64,000 nucleotides of DNA from Photorhabdus namnaonensis (GCF_001684335.1 NZ_LOIC01000018.1:429556-493555); one strand, 5' to 3'. Shown: positions 52,763 through 64,000, counted from the stretch's first letter. Notes: a model not told the origin generated them from the letters alone. Numbers and translations are program-made.

Positions 52763-54523
52763 ATGTCGAAAACATGGAAAACACCACTGGCAATCTTATC
52801 CTTGCTTATCTCATCCCATCTTTATGCCGCTTCGCAACCGGCTGTTGAAGCTAAAAATGGTATGGTCGTTTCAGCCCAACACCTTGCTTCACAAGTGGGT
52901 GTCGATATCCTAAAAATGGGAGGAAACGCAGTTGATGCAGCCGTTGCCGTTGGCTATGCCCAAGCCGTTGTTAATCCATGTTGTGGAAATATCGGTGGTG
53001 GTGGTTTTATGACAATTCATTTGGCTGATGGCACCAATACTTTTATTAACTTCCGCGAAACCGCGCCAAATGCAGCAAGTACCGATATGTATCTGGATAA
53101 AGACGGCAATGTTATTAAAGAATCAAGTTTATATGGTTACCGCGCGGCCGGTGTGCCTGGAACTGTAATGGGGTTAAACAGCGCCCTAAAAAAATATGGC
53201 AAATTAAGTCGTGAACAAGTTATGGCGCCTGCGATTAAGCTGGCACGAGAAGGTTTTATACTGACCCGTGCAGACACTGATATTCTGGACACCTCAATCA
53301 AACGCTTCCGCAAAGATCCAGAAGCAGCCCGTATCTTCCTACGCAAAGATGGCTCTCCTTATCAACCGGGCGACAAGCTGATACAAACCGATTTGGCGAA
53401 TACGTTGGAGTTAATTGCCAAAAAAGGGCAGGAAGCTTTCTACCACGGCAATATTCCTAAACTGGTCGCCGAAGCTGCTAAAAAATCCGGCGGCATTATT
53501 ACCGAAGCTGATTTTGCCAACTATAAAATCTCAGAAACAACCCCCGTCACCTGTAACTATCGCGGTTATAAATTTATCTCTTCACCGCCACCGAGTTCAG
53601 GTGGAGTAACCATGTGTGAAATTTTGAATATCTTGGAAGGCTACAACCTCAAAGAAATGGGATTCAACTCGGCTGATTATATTCACACACTGACAGAAGC
53701 CATGCGTCATGCCTACATGGATAGAAATACTTACCTTGGCGATCCAGAATTTGTTAAAAATCCCATCGATCGCTTATTGAGTAAGAATTACGCTGAATCT
53801 CTACGTAAAAAAATAGAGCCAGGTAAAGCGACATTATCGGAGAATGTTCAGCCAGGTATTGGCCCCCATGAAAAACCAGAAACCACACACTACTCTATTG
53901 TCGACAAAGAAGGTAATGCGGTTTCAACCACCTATACTATCAACGGACTTTTCGGCGCTGTCGTCATCGCCCCCGGGACAGGTTTCTTCCTCAATGATGA
54001 AATGGATGATTTCACCACTAAAATTGGTGAGAAGAATCTTTATGGACTCGTTCAAGGCGCAACTAACTCTATTGCCCCTGGTAAGCGCCCACTATCCTCA
54101 ATGAGTCCGACACTTGTCACAAAAGACAACAAGATATTCCTTGTTCTGGGCTCACCCGGCGGCTCCCGTATTATCTCTATTACCCTGCAAACTGCCTTAA
54201 ACATCATTGAGCACGGGATGCCTCCTCAAGAAGCGGTTAATAGCCCCCGCATTCATCATCAATGGTTACCCGACGAAGTTTATTATGAGCAACGTGGTAT
54301 TTCTAAAGACTCATTGAATTTACTAGAAAAAATGGGATACAAGATGGTGGAACAGATACCGTGGGGCGCTGCTGAAGTGATTATGGTGGGTTTACCTAAA
54401 ACCGCTGGCGATTCAGCTAATTCTTCAGGCAATGATGCCGCCGTATCTGGTAAAGTGCGTGAAAACCATTTTTATGGCGCCAATGATGTCCGACGCCCGG
54501 CCGGTGCGGCTATTGGTTACTAA
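52763..54523 (+). CDS. ggt: Gamma-glutamyltranspeptidase
   Basis: A 586-residue periplasmic N-terminal-nucleophile hydrolase that cleaves glutathione and transfers its gamma-glutamyl group. A signal peptide ends near SHLYA. The precursor self-cleaves before the catalytic Thr374 (KPETTHYSIVD), giving the large and small subunits; the oxyanion and substrate residues lie in NDEMDDF and PLSSMSPTLV. GGAG precedes the ATG. It may supply cysteinylglycine and amino acids. Confidence 0.96.
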   Translation: MSKTWKTPLAILSLLISSHLYAASQPAVEAKNGMVVSAQHLASQVGVDILKMGGNAVDAAVAVGYAQAVVNPCCGNIGGGGFMTIHLADGTNTFINFRETAPNAASTDMYLDKDGNVIKESSLYGYRAAGVPGTVMGLNSALKKYGKLSREQVMAPAIKLAREGFILTRADTDILDTSIKRFRKDPEAARIFLRKDGSPYQPGDKLIQTDLANTLELIAKKGQEAFYHGNIPKLVAEAAKKSGGIITEADFANYKISETTPVTCNYRGYKFISSPPPSSGGVTMCEILNILEGYNLKEMGFNSADYIHTLTEAMRHAYMDRNTYLGDPEFVKNPIDRLLSKNYAESLRKKIEPGKATLSENVQPGIGPHEKPETTHYSIVDKEGNAVSTTYTINGLFGAVVIAPGTGFFLNDEMDDFTTKIGEKNLYGLVQGATNSIAPGKRPLSSMSPTLVTKDNKIFLVLGSPGGSRIISITLQTALNIIEHGMPPQEAVNSPRIHHQWLPDEVYYEQRGISKDSLNLLEKMGYKMVEQIPWGAAEVIMVGLPKTAGDSANSSGNDAAVSGKVRENHFYGANDVRRPAGAAIGY

Positions 54524-54575
54524 TGACCAAAATGACCAACAACTAAAAAAATAGCTAATCTGTGTAGGCAATATC

Positions 54576-54610
54576 GGGATGGGAGATCCTTTTCTCAGGA
54601 ACCCCATCCC
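54576..54610. terminator. Long hairpin in the ggt/brnQ convergent gap
   Basis: GGGATGGG (54576-54583) pairs with CCCATCCC (54603-54610), with an inner TCCT/AGGA helix. It resembles the hairpin at 31557-31591: both have a TCAGGAA loop end followed by a CCCCA-rich arm ending TCC(C)ATA. It probably terminates both convergent transcripts. Confidence 0.6.
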
Positions 54611-54665
54611 ATACTTTCCCTAAACATCTGACAATGGCAAACAATCAGAGAAACAAACATCATCA

Positions 54666-55994
54666 CTAATGCGTTTGAGTCTCGCGAGTACCAGAACGCC
54701 CTAAAACGCGGTCATAAATACCAGCCACAACTAAAACCAACAGGGATGGTGCTAACCAAGCCAACCCTTGGTCCGCCAGTGGTAAACGTGTCGCCCAGTT
54801 TGGCAACAAATAAACCAGTGCTTCAGATGACTTAATCGCATCCAAAATACCAAATATCAGACTAATTAACATTACTGGAGCCAAAATGCGGGTAAAATTG
54901 TGCCACCAGCACAGCGTAAAACTTAGCACAATCAGAACGATACAAGGTGGATAAATAGCTGTCAGTACCGGTATAGAAATCTTAATCAAATGACTCAAAC
55001 CAAGGTTAGAAGTCAACATGGAGAATCCTCCAAGGATCAAAACCAATGAACGATAAGACAGGGGCAAATAGCGGCTGAAAAACTCAGCACATGCACAGGT
55101 TAATCCAACCGCCGTCACCATACAGGCGACAAAAATCAGTACAGCCAGGAAAAGACTGCCAACACCACCAAAAGTATGATGAACATAGGCATGCAAAATA
55201 ACCGCGCCATTTTCTGCATGAGGCACTAACGATCCACTACCCGCTCCCAACTTGAACAGGGAAAGATAGACCAGTATCAGACCAAGACCGGCAATAAAAC
55301 CAGCCCACATTGCATAACGAGTTAATAATGAAGACGAAGCAACGCCTCTTGAACGCGCGGCGTTAACAATAACAATCCCAAATACCATCGCTCCCAGCGT
55401 ATCCATCGTCAGATAACCATTGACGAAGCCACTGGAGAATGGGATTTGCTGATAAACATCAATCGCTGGAATTGAATCACCGGCCGGCCAAAGTAAAGCA
55501 GCAACACCAAGTATACCTAACGCCAACATCTTGATAGGCGCTAACACATGCCCGACAGTATCAAGCAAACGGCCTGGGTACAGGGAAACAGCAATTACCA
55601 ACACAAAATAAATAAGACTGTAGATAAACAGGGATAACTCGCCGGTACTGGTAAGCGGGGCAATGCCTACTTCAAAAGAGACAGTTGCGGTCCGTGGGAT
55701 AGCGAATAAAGGACCAACAGCCAAATAACAAACTGTCGCCAGCAGCAAACCAGCAACTTTACCAATAGGTGAACTCAGCTCTTCAATACCACCGCCAACT
55801 TTTGCCAATGCGATGATTGTAATGACGGGTAAACCAACCGCCGTCGCTAGAAAGCCCAGTGCTGCTAACCAAACATATTCACCTGATTGTAACCCCACCA
55901 TCGGGGGAAAAATAATATTTCCCGCCCCCACAAACAGAGCAAAAGTCATAAACCCTAATGCCCAAATATCCTTAGATGATAAACGATGTGTCAT
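54666..55994 (-). CDS. brnQ: Branched-chain amino acid transporter BrnQ
   Basis: A 442-residue sodium or proton symporter for leucine, isoleucine and valine (LIVCS family) with 12 helices. [21 protein letters not shown] near the N-terminus, [13 protein letters not shown] and the [20 protein letters not shown] segment are characteristic. It lies downstream of phoR on the same strand, as in E. coli, but with a 349-bp gap, so it should have its own promoter. Confidence 0.95.
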   Translation of the reverse strand: MTHRLSSKDIWALGFMTFALFVGAGNIIFPPMVGLQSGEYVWLAALGFLATAVGLPVITIIALAKVGGGIEELSSPIGKVAGLLLATVCYLAVGPLFAIPRTATVSFEVGIAPLTSTGELSLFIYSLIYFVLVIAVSLYPGRLLDTVGHVLAPIKMLALGILGVAALLWPAGDSIPAIDVYQQIPFSSGFVNGYLTMDTLGAMVFGIVIVNAARSRGVASSSLLTRYAMWAGFIAGLGLILVYLSLFKLGAGSGSLVPHAENGAVILHAYVHHTFGGVGSLFLAVLIFVACMVTAVGLTCACAEFFSRYLPLSYRSLVLILGGFSMLTSNLGLSHLIKISIPVLTAIYPPCIVLIVLSFTLCWWHNFTRILAPVMLISLIFGILDAIKSSEALVYLLPNWATRLPLADQGLAWLAPSLLVLVVAGIYDRVLGRSGTRETQTH

Positions 55995-56343
55995 AATGAT
56001 TATTAATATTTTGTTACCATATCTATGGCCTGAATAATATAAATACTGTCAATAGCTAAGCCCATATTGACAACATTGAACCCTAATTTAACGATTTATT
56101 ATCAAAATAATATTCACCAGGTATCTGTTGAAGACAGATTATAGCGATTATTATAGATAGAATCGCCAACAACTGCCCACAAGTAAAACTTTTATAGTGC
56201 CAGAAGGCAATAGATAAACCAGAATGCAGAAGTATATGCCGTACTCTTTTTCAAAACTAGTGATTGCTGTTAGCTATCATTGAATAAACACTATATGATT
56301 TGCGTTTTTTTTAACCTGAAAAAATAATAATCAATTGCGAAGA
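55995..56343. other. Gap between phoR and brnQ
   Basis: No gene or clear terminator. A TTGACA at about -85 from brnQ on the minus strand could be a -35 element, but no well-spaced -10 is obvious. Confidence 0.35.
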
Positions 56344-57681
56344 TTAATTATTACTGTTAATCAAACTATTCCTATCTCTTCTGCTGGTTATTTTAACAGG
56401 TACAATCAATCCTGGCGGTAAAGTAAAACTAAAGGTCGTCCCTTTCCCTATTTCGCTGGAAATTTCAAGATGAGAATGATGATGATGTAAGGCATGTTTC
56501 ACAATCGCAAGACCAAGACCGCTTCCTCCTGTTTGTCTAGAGCGTGCTTTATCCACCCGATAAAAACGTTCGGTCAAACGAGGTAGATGTTCAGCACTGA
56601 TGCCTTGCCCATTATCTTTCACAGTAAATTCAGCGCCGTGGGAATTCTTTTTCCAACTGACATCAATTTGAGTCCCTTTCGGGGTATGATTAACTGCGTT
56701 ATAAACCAAATTCGACATTGCACTGCGAAGCTGCTCTTCATTGCCGAACACTTTTAGCCCTTCGCCAATATCAAAATTAATCTTATAACATTCATTACCC
56801 AGTGCCGTGGCTTCCTGACGCAATACTTTAAGCATCAAAGGCACATCAACCACTTCATTCATATCAATCTGGGGAGCGACTTCAATTTTAGACAGTTGCA
56901 ACAATTGTTTTACCAAACTGTCCAGCCTTCGAGTTTGCTCCTGCATCGTATTCAACGCTTTCTTACTTAGCGGATTATCCTCTGCCTGATCCTTCATCAT
57001 TTCCAAATAACCCTGCAAAACGGTTAAAGGAGTACGCATTTCATGACTGACATTGGCAAAAAAGTCACGACGGGCATTTTCTAGTGTTCGCTTCTGAGTC
57101 ACATCTCTGGCAACCATTAAGAATTGGCCCTCAGTATAAGGCATCACCCGGAACTCAACCGTGAAACCATTATTTAATTCAATGGATAAAGGACGTGAAA
57201 AATCTCTGGAAAGGATATATCGGCTAAAATCAGGGTAGCGGAGTAAATTAAAAATATGCTGCCCATTGTCTTCAGGCCAACGAAAACCGAGTAAATGTTG
57301 CGCCAGGCGGTTACACCAGAAAATATGACCTTCTGTTGTCATCATCACAATAGCATCGGGCAATGATTCCGCCCCGCTACGAAACCGTTTGATCAACAGC
57401 GCCAGCTCACGACGCCGTTTTCGATTCCGTTGCTGCATCTGGTGAATACCATAAAAAATTGGCTCCCACCCTCCTCGCCCCGACGGCGGCAACATACTGC
57501 GATCCAGCCATAGCCAATTCGACAGTTTTAGCAAGTTATAACCATGCCATATCAGCACCAAAAACATCGCAACAAATAAACACCAAGATAAATGACCGAT
57601 AAATATCGACAAAATTAACGCGGGCAAACAAAAGAGAAACAGTTCTGAAACCAGTTTCTTCCAGGATAAACGTTCTAACAC
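56344..57681 (-). CDS. phoR: Phosphate regulon sensor kinase PhoR
   Basis: A 445-residue inner-membrane histidine kinase. Two N-terminal helices, a charged linker, a PAS domain (about 95-190) and a catalytic core with the phosphorylated His in [17 protein letters not shown] box [11 protein letters not shown], and G boxes DNGQGI and GGSGLGLAI are all in order. It phosphorylates PhoB when phosphate is scarce. The start is a GTG at 57681, 23 nt downstream of phoB. Confidence 0.97.
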   Translation of the reverse strand: MLERLSWKKLVSELFLFCLPALILSIFIGHLSWCLFVAMFLVLIWHGYNLLKLSNWLWLDRSMLPPSGRGGWEPIFYGIHQMQQRNRKRRRELALLIKRFRSGAESLPDAIVMMTTEGHIFWCNRLAQHLLGFRWPEDNGQHIFNLLRYPDFSRYILSRDFSRPLSIELNNGFTVEFRVMPYTEGQFLMVARDVTQKRTLENARRDFFANVSHEMRTPLTVLQGYLEMMKDQAEDNPLSKKALNTMQEQTRRLDSLVKQLLQLSKIEVAPQIDMNEVVDVPLMLKVLRQEATALGNECYKINFDIGEGLKVFGNEEQLRSAMSNLVYNAVNHTPKGTQIDVSWKKNSHGAEFTVKDNGQGISAEHLPRLTERFYRVDKARSRQTGGSGLGLAIVKHALHHHHSHLEISSEIGKGTTFSFTLPPGLIVPVKITSRRDRNSLINSNN

Positions 57682-57704
57682 ATTAGATTCTCCGGTGCGT
57701 GGAT

Positions 57705-58394
57705 TTAGTAACGGGTAGAAAAACGGTAACCCGTACCACGAACGGTCTGCACCATTTTATCATGGCCGCCAATCTCTAATACTTTACGTAAACGGCGGAT
57801 ATGGACATCAACAGTTCTATCTTCAACATAAACATTTGCGCCCCAAACATAATTAAGCAACTGTTCACGGCTATAGACCCGTTCAGGGTGAGTCATAAAG
57901 AAGTGCAATAATTTAAATTCCGTCGGCCCCATATCCAATGCTTTATCCTGACTGGTCACCCGATGGGAGGTTGAATCCAAAATCAAGCCATTCATTTCGA
58001 TAATATCTTCCATTACCATCGGTGAAATACGCCGTAATACAGCTTTAACTCTGGCAACCAGCTCTTTAGGGGAGAAAGGCTTGGTGATATAGTCATCCGC
58101 CCCAACTTCGAGGCCACGCACCCGATCTTCCTCTTCACCACGGGCAGTCAGCATCATCACCGGAATATCGCGGATACTATTATTCCGTTTCATCTGCTTA
58201 ATTATCTGCAAACCAGAGCCGCCGGGAAGCATCCAATCCAACAACACTAAATCAGGATATGGCTCAGATAAACATGCCAACGCAGAATCATAATCCTCTG
58301 CTTCTACCGGCTGATACCCGTTTTTTTCCAGAACAAAACAGACCATCTCACGAATCGGAGCTTCATCTTCAACTACCAGAATGCGTCTTGCCAT
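57705..58394 (-). CDS. phoB: Phosphate regulon response regulator PhoB
   Basis: A 229-residue OmpR-type regulator. The receiver domain carries Asp10 and the phospho-acceptor Asp53 (LLDWMLPG), with Lys105 in YITKPF; the C-terminal winged helix has [15 protein letters not shown]. It activates the Pho regulon and its own operon through the Pho box upstream. First gene of phoB-phoR, divergent from sbcD. Confidence 0.98.
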   Translation of the reverse strand: MARRILVVEDEAPIREMVCFVLEKNGYQPVEAEDYDSALACLSEPYPDLVLLDWMLPGGSGLQIIKQMKRNNSIRDIPVMMLTARGEEEDRVRGLEVGADDYITKPFSPKELVARVKAVLRRISPMVMEDIIEMNGLILDSTSHRVTSQDKALDMGPTEFKLLHFFMTHPERVYSREQLLNYVWGANVYVEDRTVDVHIRRLRKVLEIGGHDKMVQTVRGTGYRFSTRY

Positions 58395-58494
58395 GATTAA
58401 TCCCGTTAATATATTGAGTTGACATCCACTACGCCTTAAAGAACGAGGTTTTACGGCGCACCTGATAACAGACTAATTTGAAAAAGCATTATGC

Positions 58495-58520
58495 GTCAGT
58501 TTTATGACAAATTTATGAAA
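58495..58520 (-). promoter_or_regulatory. Pho box of phoB-phoR
   Basis: On the minus strand three 11-bp-spaced direct repeats read TTTCAT, TTGTCAT and CTGACG with AAA spacers, matching the CTGTCATAAA Pho box and nearly identical to the E. coli phoB site. It lies about 100 bp before the phoB start. Confidence 0.88.
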
Positions 58521-58698
58521 TCCTGCCTTGGTTATCCGCTATCTGCAATCTATTTCGCAATAATTAATTTAACAATTGTCATATTTCATAATGAATGCGA
58601 AGCCGCTCGGAGATATATTCAAGAGATTGGATTTAAAAGCGACATTCAGAATATAGCGATTATAATCATGCTTCACTCTAACCAATGACGGCGAAACT

Positions 58699-59934
58699 AT
58701 GCGTATTATTCACACTTCGGACTGGCATCTCGGCCAATATTTTTTTACAAAAAGCCGGGCTGCTGAACATCAACATTTTCTGTGCTGGCTGATTAAACAG
58801 ATCGAAAACTACCAAGCCGATGCATTAATTGTTGCCGGAGATGTATTTGATACCGGCTCACCGCCTAGCTACGCCCGTGAGCTATATAATCGCTTTATCG
58901 TTGAACTACAGCCTACCGGTTGTCAGTTAATTATCCTTGGTGGTAACCATGATTCAGTCGCAACATTAAATGAATCAAAAGAACTCCTTTCCTGCCTGAA
59001 TACCACCGTTATCTCTCACGCAGAAAAAGATCCACAAAAACAGATAAAAGTACTCACCACCAAACAAGGCAATGCCGGTGCAATTCTTTGTACAATCCCT
59101 TTTCTGCGGCCAAGAGATATTATGATCAGCCAAGCTGGTCAGTCAGGAGAACAAAAACAAGTCGTATTACAAGAAGCCATTGCAAAACACTATCATCGAC
59201 TCTATCAGCAAGCGTGTGAATTACGTGATGAATTGAATTTGCCTTTACCTATCATTGCTACCGGACACCTAACGACCGTTGGCGCCACGGTTACAGATTC
59301 AGTGCGGGATATTTATATCGGTACATTGGACGCATTCCCGGCACAAGCGTTCCCGCCGGTAGACTATATTGCCCTTGGGCATATTCACCGGCCGCAAATT
59401 GTGGCTAAATCTGAACATATTCGCTACAGCGGCTCCCCGATTCCTCTTAGTTTCGATGAAGTCGGGCAAGAGAAAAGCGTCTGTTTGGTGGAATTTACCC
59501 AAGACAAACTAGAATCTATTAAGCTTTTACCCATTCCACAATATCAGCCCATGCAACTTATCAAGGGCAATCTACAACAGATTGAGCAACAGTTAAAAAC
59601 TTTTAATGACCATCAAGGAGAGCAACCCGTCTGGCTGGATATTGAAGTTGCCACCCAAGATTACCTCCATGATATTCAGAAAAGAATTCAATCAATGGTT
59701 GCAGAGCTTCCTGTCGAAGTGATTCTGCTACGACGTAGTAAGACACAGCAGCAAAATAGGCTAGCGCAAGAAAACAGAGAAACCCTGACAGAACTTAGCG
59801 TTAATGAGGTTTTTGCCCGACGACTTGCCCAATCAGCACTCGAAGATGAAGAACATAAAAGACGTCTGACTACTCTTTTCGAACAAACAGTGAACGATAT
59901 CTATCAGGCTAAAAACAAGGAGGAGCAGGCATGA
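58699..59934 (+). CDS. sbcD: Nuclease SbcD (Mre11-like)
   Basis: A 411-residue metallophosphoesterase, nuclease subunit of SbcCD that opens DNA hairpins and trims protein-blocked ends. All phosphoesterase motifs are visible: SDWHLGQ (7-13), AGDVFD, GGNHDS, ATGHLT and GHIHRP. The C-terminal part binds the SbcC coiled coil. It is divergent from phoB and overlaps sbcC by 4 nt (ATGA). Confidence 0.97.
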   Translation: MRIIHTSDWHLGQYFFTKSRAAEHQHFLCWLIKQIENYQADALIVAGDVFDTGSPPSYARELYNRFIVELQPTGCQLIILGGNHDSVATLNESKELLSCLNTTVISHAEKDPQKQIKVLTTKQGNAGAILCTIPFLRPRDIMISQAGQSGEQKQVVLQEAIAKHYHRLYQQACELRDELNLPLPIIATGHLTTVGATVTDSVRDIYIGTLDAFPAQAFPPVDYIALGHIHRPQIVAKSEHIRYSGSPIPLSFDEVGQEKSVCLVEFTQDKLESIKLLPIPQYQPMQLIKGNLQQIEQQLKTFNDHQGEQPVWLDIEVATQDYLHDIQKRIQSMVAELPVEVILLRRSKTQQQNRLAQENRETLTELSVNEVFARRLAQSALEDEEHKRRLTTLFEQTVNDIYQAKNKEEQA

Positions 59935-62900
59935 AGATTTTGAGTCTACGGCTAAAGAACATTAATTCATTACAAGGTGAATGGAAAATTGATTTCACAG
60001 CAGAGCCGTTTGCCAGCAATGGTCTGTTCGCCATAACCGGCCCTACCGGTGCTGGCAAAACCACCTTGTTGGATGCAATCTGCCTTGCGCTTTATCACGA
60101 AACCCCACGCTTAACGATTTCTACCTCACAAAATGAGCTAATGACCCGACACACCGCGGAATCATTAGCTGAAGTTGAGTTTGAAGTGAAAGGTGTCGCT
60201 TACCGTGCTTTCTGGAGCCAACGACGAGCGCGTAATCAACCGAATGGCAATCTGCAAGCCCCTAAAGCGGAGCTAGCACTCAGTCACAACGGCAAAATTC
60301 TGGCCGATAAGCCACTAGATAAAAAAGAGAAAATCATTGAAATTACCGGATTAGATTACGGCCGTTTCACCAAATCTATGTTGCTCTCCCAAGGGGATTT
60401 CGCCGCTTTCCTCAATGCTCAGCCAAACGAACGGGCTGATTTATTGGAAGAGTTAACCGGTACTGAAATTTACGGAATTTTATCTCAACAAATCTACCAA
60501 CAACATAAACAAGCACAATCAAAGCTGGATATTCTGCAAGCCAAAGCATCCGCCATTGATTTGTTAACAGCAGAGCAACATCAACAATATCTGGAACAAC
60601 AGCAACAGCTCACCCATGCTGAATTACAGCTCAATCAGCAGATAAAAACAGTGCAACATTCGGCACAATGGCTGACACGTGAGGAAGAACTTAAGCAACT
60701 TGTTACTGAAAATAACGCTTCCTTACAACAGGCAGAAAAGGCGCTTACTCACGCAGAGCCGCAACTGCAAAAACTGGCTATCAGTGAACCGGCAGAAACA
60801 TTGCGCCCATTGCTGGATGATAAAAACCGAACGCAATATGAACATCAGAGAATCAGCAAACAGTTGGCAGAGATGCATCAGCAACTTCAACAACAACAAC
60901 AGACGCTCACGCCGACACAGCAAAACGTGACTCATGCAGATTCTGCCAGAACCGCACACCAACAACACCGGCAACAACAAGAAAAGCTGATAACAGAACA
61001 GGTGATTCCATTAGATCATCAAATTGCGGTGCAGATTAAAGAACTCAATCTTACTCAGCAACAAATCAACGAACAGAAAACCGCACTTGAAAACCGTTGT
61101 CAGCAATATGACACCGCAAATCAGCGCGCCCTATCATTCATCAATCAAAGAAAACAACTGGAAAACTATTTCGAACAACAACCTTATCATCAATATTTCG
61201 GTGAAAAGCTGGCTTTTTGGCAACATCAATTCTCCTGGCGGCAAGAACAGCAGCAACAAATTGATCACCAAACGCAAAAAATTGGCGAACTCACCGCCGA
61301 AATCGCGCAACTTAACGATAATCTGAACAAACAAGGAGAAGATTTAAAACAACAGATTGAAAATAACCAACCGCTGGAACTGGCATTTGAACAAGCTAAG
61401 CAACAATTTTTTACTCTGCAAAAACAATATTCGCCGGAGAAATTAAAAAAACAATTAACTCGATATCAGGAACAGCTACCGCTGCAACATAAACTGGAAA
61501 TCTTGTCGCCGCAACTCTTGCAATTACAAGCCGCTATTGCCAATCACCATATTCGCTTACAACAACCGGAAAAATTATTAAAGGAACTTCCTGTTCAAAT
61601 TGAATCCATCGATAAACAACTCTCAGACAAACAGCAACATTTAGCCGATCTGACTCAACGTATTCAGTTAGAACAAAAGATTGTCAGTCTGGAAAAAGAA
61701 CGGGCGCAACTCAAGGAAGGCTCCCCTTGTCCACTGTGCGGTTCTGAACATCATCCTGCCATTCAAGCTTATCAAAATATTGAACTGCCAAAATCAGAAC
61801 AACGGTTAAAAGATTTACGTCTGCAATTCGACGAGTTACAAGCCACTAAAATATCATTGGTCAATAAAAAAGAGTTCCAACAGCAACAATACGACCATAT
61901 TTTGCAAGAAATTGCTGATGCTGAACCACGATTGAATGTATTAACTCAACAATGGCAGGAAACTTGCGCAATATTACAGATCGACATTTCTCTTTCAGAT
62001 AAACCCGCTCTCGAACTATTTGTGCAACAAAACCAATCTGCTCATCAGCTTTGCCAAACCCAATTAACCGAACTTGAACTAACAGAAAAAACGTACCAGA
62101 AAACAGAAAAAACAGTGGCCGCTCATCAAGAGCACGTTAAAGAAATTGAGCGAAATATTGAACTGAGTAAGCATCAATACAATACACTGAAAAAACACTT
62201 ATCTGAACTGCAACCAGAGAGACAACAGCAGCAACATAAGCTGACGGATGTCATCGAAAAAATGACATCCGAATTACAGCAATATGATTTATCACTGCCA
62301 ATGCTGAATGAAAGTGAAAACTGGCTGCAACAACGTAGAAAAGAGTGGCAGGCATATCAAAACTGTCATGAAAACTGGCAACAGATCCAAAAAGAAGAAG
62401 CGGTTATCCAAAATCAGATTGAATCATTGCATAAACAGAAAGAAGAATATATATCCCGTTTAAACGAGCTTAATCAAACAGAACAACAGCAGAAACAACA
62501 ATTCGCAGAGACACAACAACAACGCAAAAAGCTATTTGGTGAACAATCCGTTACGGAAATCACTCAAGCACTACAACAACAATCTCAAAAGCTGGAGGAA
62601 ATGCACAAACAGGCATTGTCACATCTGCAACAGGCGCAATCCAACATCAACCAACTAACCGGTGCTATTCATGAGACAGAAAAAAACTGTCGCCAATCTG
62701 AACAACAAAAACAGCAGGCTGAACAGAACTTCAATCTTGCGTTAGCTAAAAGCCCATTTACCGATCAACATGCCCTTGAAGCAGCACTGTTAACACAAGA
62801 ACAACGTAAGGAATTGCGACAACTCAAAGAACAACTTGAACAACAGCAAATACAAGCCAACGCCCTATGCCAGAAAGCGATAGAGGCCCTGCAACAGCAT

Positions 62901-63617
62901 CGGAAAAATCGCCCTGAATTACTTGATCAATATACAAAATCACAACTGACCGAACAGTTGGAAAGCCTTATTGATGAGCTAAAAAGAAACACCTTACAAC
63001 AAGGAGAGCTGAAAAACCTGCTTGGTAATGATGCAACACGCCATCAACAGCAAAAATCCTTATTGGAAGAGATCAATCATTGCCAACAAAATTATGATGA
63101 CTGGAGTTATCTTAATAACCTGATTGGTTCGGCTGATGGCGCTAAATTCCGTCGCTTTGCTCAAGGATTAACACTGGATCATTTGGTTCATCTCGCCAAT
63201 CAACGGCTGAAAAAATTGCACGGACGCTACGATTTGCAACGCAAAAACAGTGATGGTCTTGAACTGCAAGTGGTTGATACCTGGCAAGCCGATGCTATTC
63301 GTGATACCAAAACGCTTTCTGGCGGCGAAAGTTTTCTGGTCAGCCTCGCCTTGGCTTTAGCACTATCTGATTTAGTCAGCAATAAAACCAGTATCGATTC
63401 ACTATTCCTGGATGAAGGCTTTGGCACACTTGATCAAGAAACCCTTGATATTGCCCTTGACGCGCTGGACCATTTAAATGCTTCCGGTAAAACCATCGGT
63501 GTTATCAGCCACATTGAAGCCATGAAAGAACGGATACCCGTGCAGATCAAAGTTAAAAAAATTAATGGGCTTGGGATAAGTAAACTCTCATCTGAGTTTC
63601 GTTATGGTAAACAATAG
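59931..63617 (+). CDS. sbcC: Exonuclease ATPase SbcC (Rad50-like)
   Basis: A 1228-residue SMC-like ATPase, about 180 residues longer than E. coli SbcC (1048). Walker [10 protein letters not shown] is at 37-45, the zinc hook CPLC at 600-603, the signature LSGGES near 1129 and Walker [12 protein letters not shown] near 1160. The arms between are coiled coil with exceptional glutamine content (runs of up to five Q). It dimerises at the hook and drives SbcD cleavage. Coupled to sbcD. Confidence 0.97.
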   Translation: MKILSLRLKNINSLQGEWKIDFTAEPFASNGLFAITGPTGAGKTTLLDAICLALYHETPRLTISTSQNELMTRHTAESLAEVEFEVKGVAYRAFWSQRRARNQPNGNLQAPKAELALSHNGKILADKPLDKKEKIIEITGLDYGRFTKSMLLSQGDFAAFLNAQPNERADLLEELTGTEIYGILSQQIYQQHKQAQSKLDILQAKASAIDLLTAEQHQQYLEQQQQLTHAELQLNQQIKTVQHSAQWLTREEELKQLVTENNASLQQAEKALTHAEPQLQKLAISEPAETLRPLLDDKNRTQYEHQRISKQLAEMHQQLQQQQQTLTPTQQNVTHADSARTAHQQHRQQQEKLITEQVIPLDHQIAVQIKELNLTQQQINEQKTALENRCQQYDTANQRALSFINQRKQLENYFEQQPYHQYFGEKLAFWQHQFSWRQEQQQQIDHQTQKIGELTAEIAQLNDNLNKQGEDLKQQIENNQPLELAFEQAKQQFFTLQKQYSPEKLKKQLTRYQEQLPLQHKLEILSPQLLQLQAAIANHHIRLQQPEKLLKELPVQIESIDKQLSDKQQHLADLTQRIQLEQKIVSLEKERAQLKEGSPCPLCGSEHHPAIQAYQNIELPKSEQRLKDLRLQFDELQATKISLVNKKEFQQQQYDHILQEIADAEPRLNVLTQQWQETCAILQIDISLSDKPALELFVQQNQSAHQLCQTQLTELELTEKTYQKTEKTVAAHQEHVKEIERNIELSKHQYNTLKKHLSELQPERQQQQHKLTDVIEKMTSELQQYDLSLPMLNESENWLQQRRKEWQAYQNCHENWQQIQKEEAVIQNQIESLHKQKEEYISRLNELNQTEQQQKQQFAETQQQRKKLFGEQSVTEITQALQQQSQKLEEMHKQALSHLQQAQSNINQLTGAIHETEKNCRQSEQQKQQAEQNFNLALAKSPFTDQHALEAALLTQEQRKELRQLKEQLEQQQIQANALCQKAIEALQQHRKNRPELLDQYTKSQLTEQLESLIDELKRNTLQQGELKNLLGNDATRHQQQKSLLEEINHCQQNYDDWSYLNNLIGSADGAKFRRFAQGLTLDHLVHLANQRLKKLHGRYDLQRKNSDGLELQVVDTWQADAIRDTKTLSGGESFLVSLALALALSDLVSNKTSIDSLFLDEGFGTLDQETLDIALDALDHLNASGKTIGVISHIEAMKERIPVQIKVKKINGLGISKLSSEFRYGKQ

Positions 63618-63683
63618 CGGGAAACAACAAAAAGTATTCCTAAAGTGAACTGAATGCCGTTATTTTTTCCTTGAAAGGATACT

Positions 63684-63703
63684 CCCGCCAGCATAAAGGC
63701 GGG
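63684..63703 (+). terminator. GC hairpin after sbcC
   Basis: CCCGCC (63684-63689) and GGCGGG (63698-63703), followed by AAATAAATTT. The stem is strong but the T-run poor. Confidence 0.5.
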
Positions 63704-63715
63704 AAATAAATTTCG

Positions 63716-63738
63716 GCAAGGCATTATCCTTGCTGGTT
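63716..63738 (+). terminator. Second hairpin after sbcC
   Basis: GCAAGG (63716-63721) and CCTTGC (63728-63733), followed by TGGTTTT. Confidence 0.5.
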
Positions 63739-63909
63739 TTGAATGTATTGCGTGGCTTACTCTCGCCAACATACATCAAGAAGCAAGAACGCCCAACGAA
63801 ATGATAATTCTTCGAGCTGTTTGTTATCCCTCTTCCCCTGATGTTAAAAGCGCGTTTTACTCATAATTAGCATTCAGGAGGGAGAAGTGCATAGGTTTTG
63901 TTAAAGACG

Positions 63910-64000
63910 ATGGGTTTAACAGGTTTAACAGGTTTAACAGGTTTAACAGGTTTAACAGGTTTAACAGGTTTAACAGGTTTAACAGGTTTAACAGGTTTAA
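63910..64000 (+). CDS. Possible 5' end of a Gly-Leu-Thr repeat ORF
   Basis: An ATG at 63910 directly precedes the 9-bp repeat and reads Met then at least nine Gly-Leu-Thr triplets, still open at the window edge. Gly-X-Y triplets resemble collagen-like repeats. No convincing ribosome site is present (only AAAG at 4 nt), so it may not be a gene. On the other strand a Lys-Pro-Val repeat frame is also open and would end in KPIVFNKTYALLPPEC. Confidence 0.25.
   Translation, partial: MGLTGLTGLTGLTGLTGLTGLTGLTGLTGL
63913..64000. repeat. 9-bp tandem repeat, truncated by window end
   Basis: The unit GGTTTAACA is repeated about 9.8 times without a mismatch from 63913 to the last base, so the array is longer than seen here. 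Perfect repetition suggests active slippage. Confidence 0.95.

Larger units (their letters stand above)
63618..63912. other. Non-coding gap after sbcC
   Basis: It holds two hairpins and no gene. A strong AGGAGG near 63877-63882 precedes only a five-codon frame (GTG at 63888). A TAG at 63892-63894 closes the frame of the downstream Gly-Leu-Thr repeat on its 5' side. Confidence 0.45.

Noticed and set aside
58491..58688. 65-codon frame between phoB and sbcD
   Set aside because: It covers the Pho box, has no ribosome site and no recognisable similarity.
63913..64000. CRISPR array
   Set aside because: The 9-bp units are contiguous with no spacers and far too short for CRISPR repeats.

Overview
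The window is chromosomal DNA of an enterobacterium, most likely Photorhabdus (Xenorhabdus is the alternative). This is inferred from AT-rich sequence by eye, proteins very close to Escherichia coli and Yersinia orthologues, E. coli-like gene order from hha to sbcC, a short palindromic interspersed repeat of a kind common in Photorhabdus and Xenorhabdus, and a decayed type VI effector fragment. No rRNA, tRNA, CRISPR array or insertion sequence was found.

Layout. 1-2 kb: a wrecked tomB antitoxin gene beside intact hha, the 4.5S RNA gene ffs, lipoprotein ybaY and the first copy of the repeat. 2-11 kb: tesB; the nitrogen-controlled glnK-amtB operon with a sigma54 promoter and an NtrC-like site; the ABC exporter pair mdlA-mdlB; decR divergent from a cysteine desulfhydrase gene (cdsH type); queC; fadM. 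11-21 kb: the envelope and protein-quality block ybaV, ppiD, hupB, lon, clpX, clpP, tig, bolA, with sigma32 promoters readable before lon and clpP. 21-32 kb: yajG-ampG, an OmpK/Tsx-type porin behind a CRP-like site, the cyoABCDE terminal oxidase operon, yajR and yajQ.

32-50 kb: panE, yajL, thiI, the isoprenoid operon xseB-ispA-dxs, an inserted DUF1778/GNAT toxin-antitoxin pair with two matching operators, then the minus-strand series pgpA, thiL, nusB, ribE, ribD, nrdR and secF, secD, yajC, tgt, queA, and acpH on plus. 50.5-51.6 kb is a graveyard of a type VI-effector-like gene and the start of a second gene. 52-64 kb: a 2-Cys peroxiredoxin, ggt, brnQ, phoR-phoB with a Pho box, sbcD-sbcC, and a 9-bp tandem repeat that runs off the window end and stays open as Gly-Leu-Thr triplets.

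Functionally most of the window is housekeeping: proteostasis (Tig, ClpXP, Lon, PpiD), SecDF-YajC translocation, queuosine synthesis (QueC, QueA, Tgt), riboflavin, thiamin and isoprenoid supply, and aerobic respiration. Accessory signal is concentrated at four places: the tomB remnant, the toxin-antitoxin insertion between dxs and pgpA, the effector remnant between acpH and the peroxiredoxin gene, and the terminal repeat. A pair of related long hairpins in two convergent intergenic gaps and the two interspersed repeat copies are the main non-coding structures.
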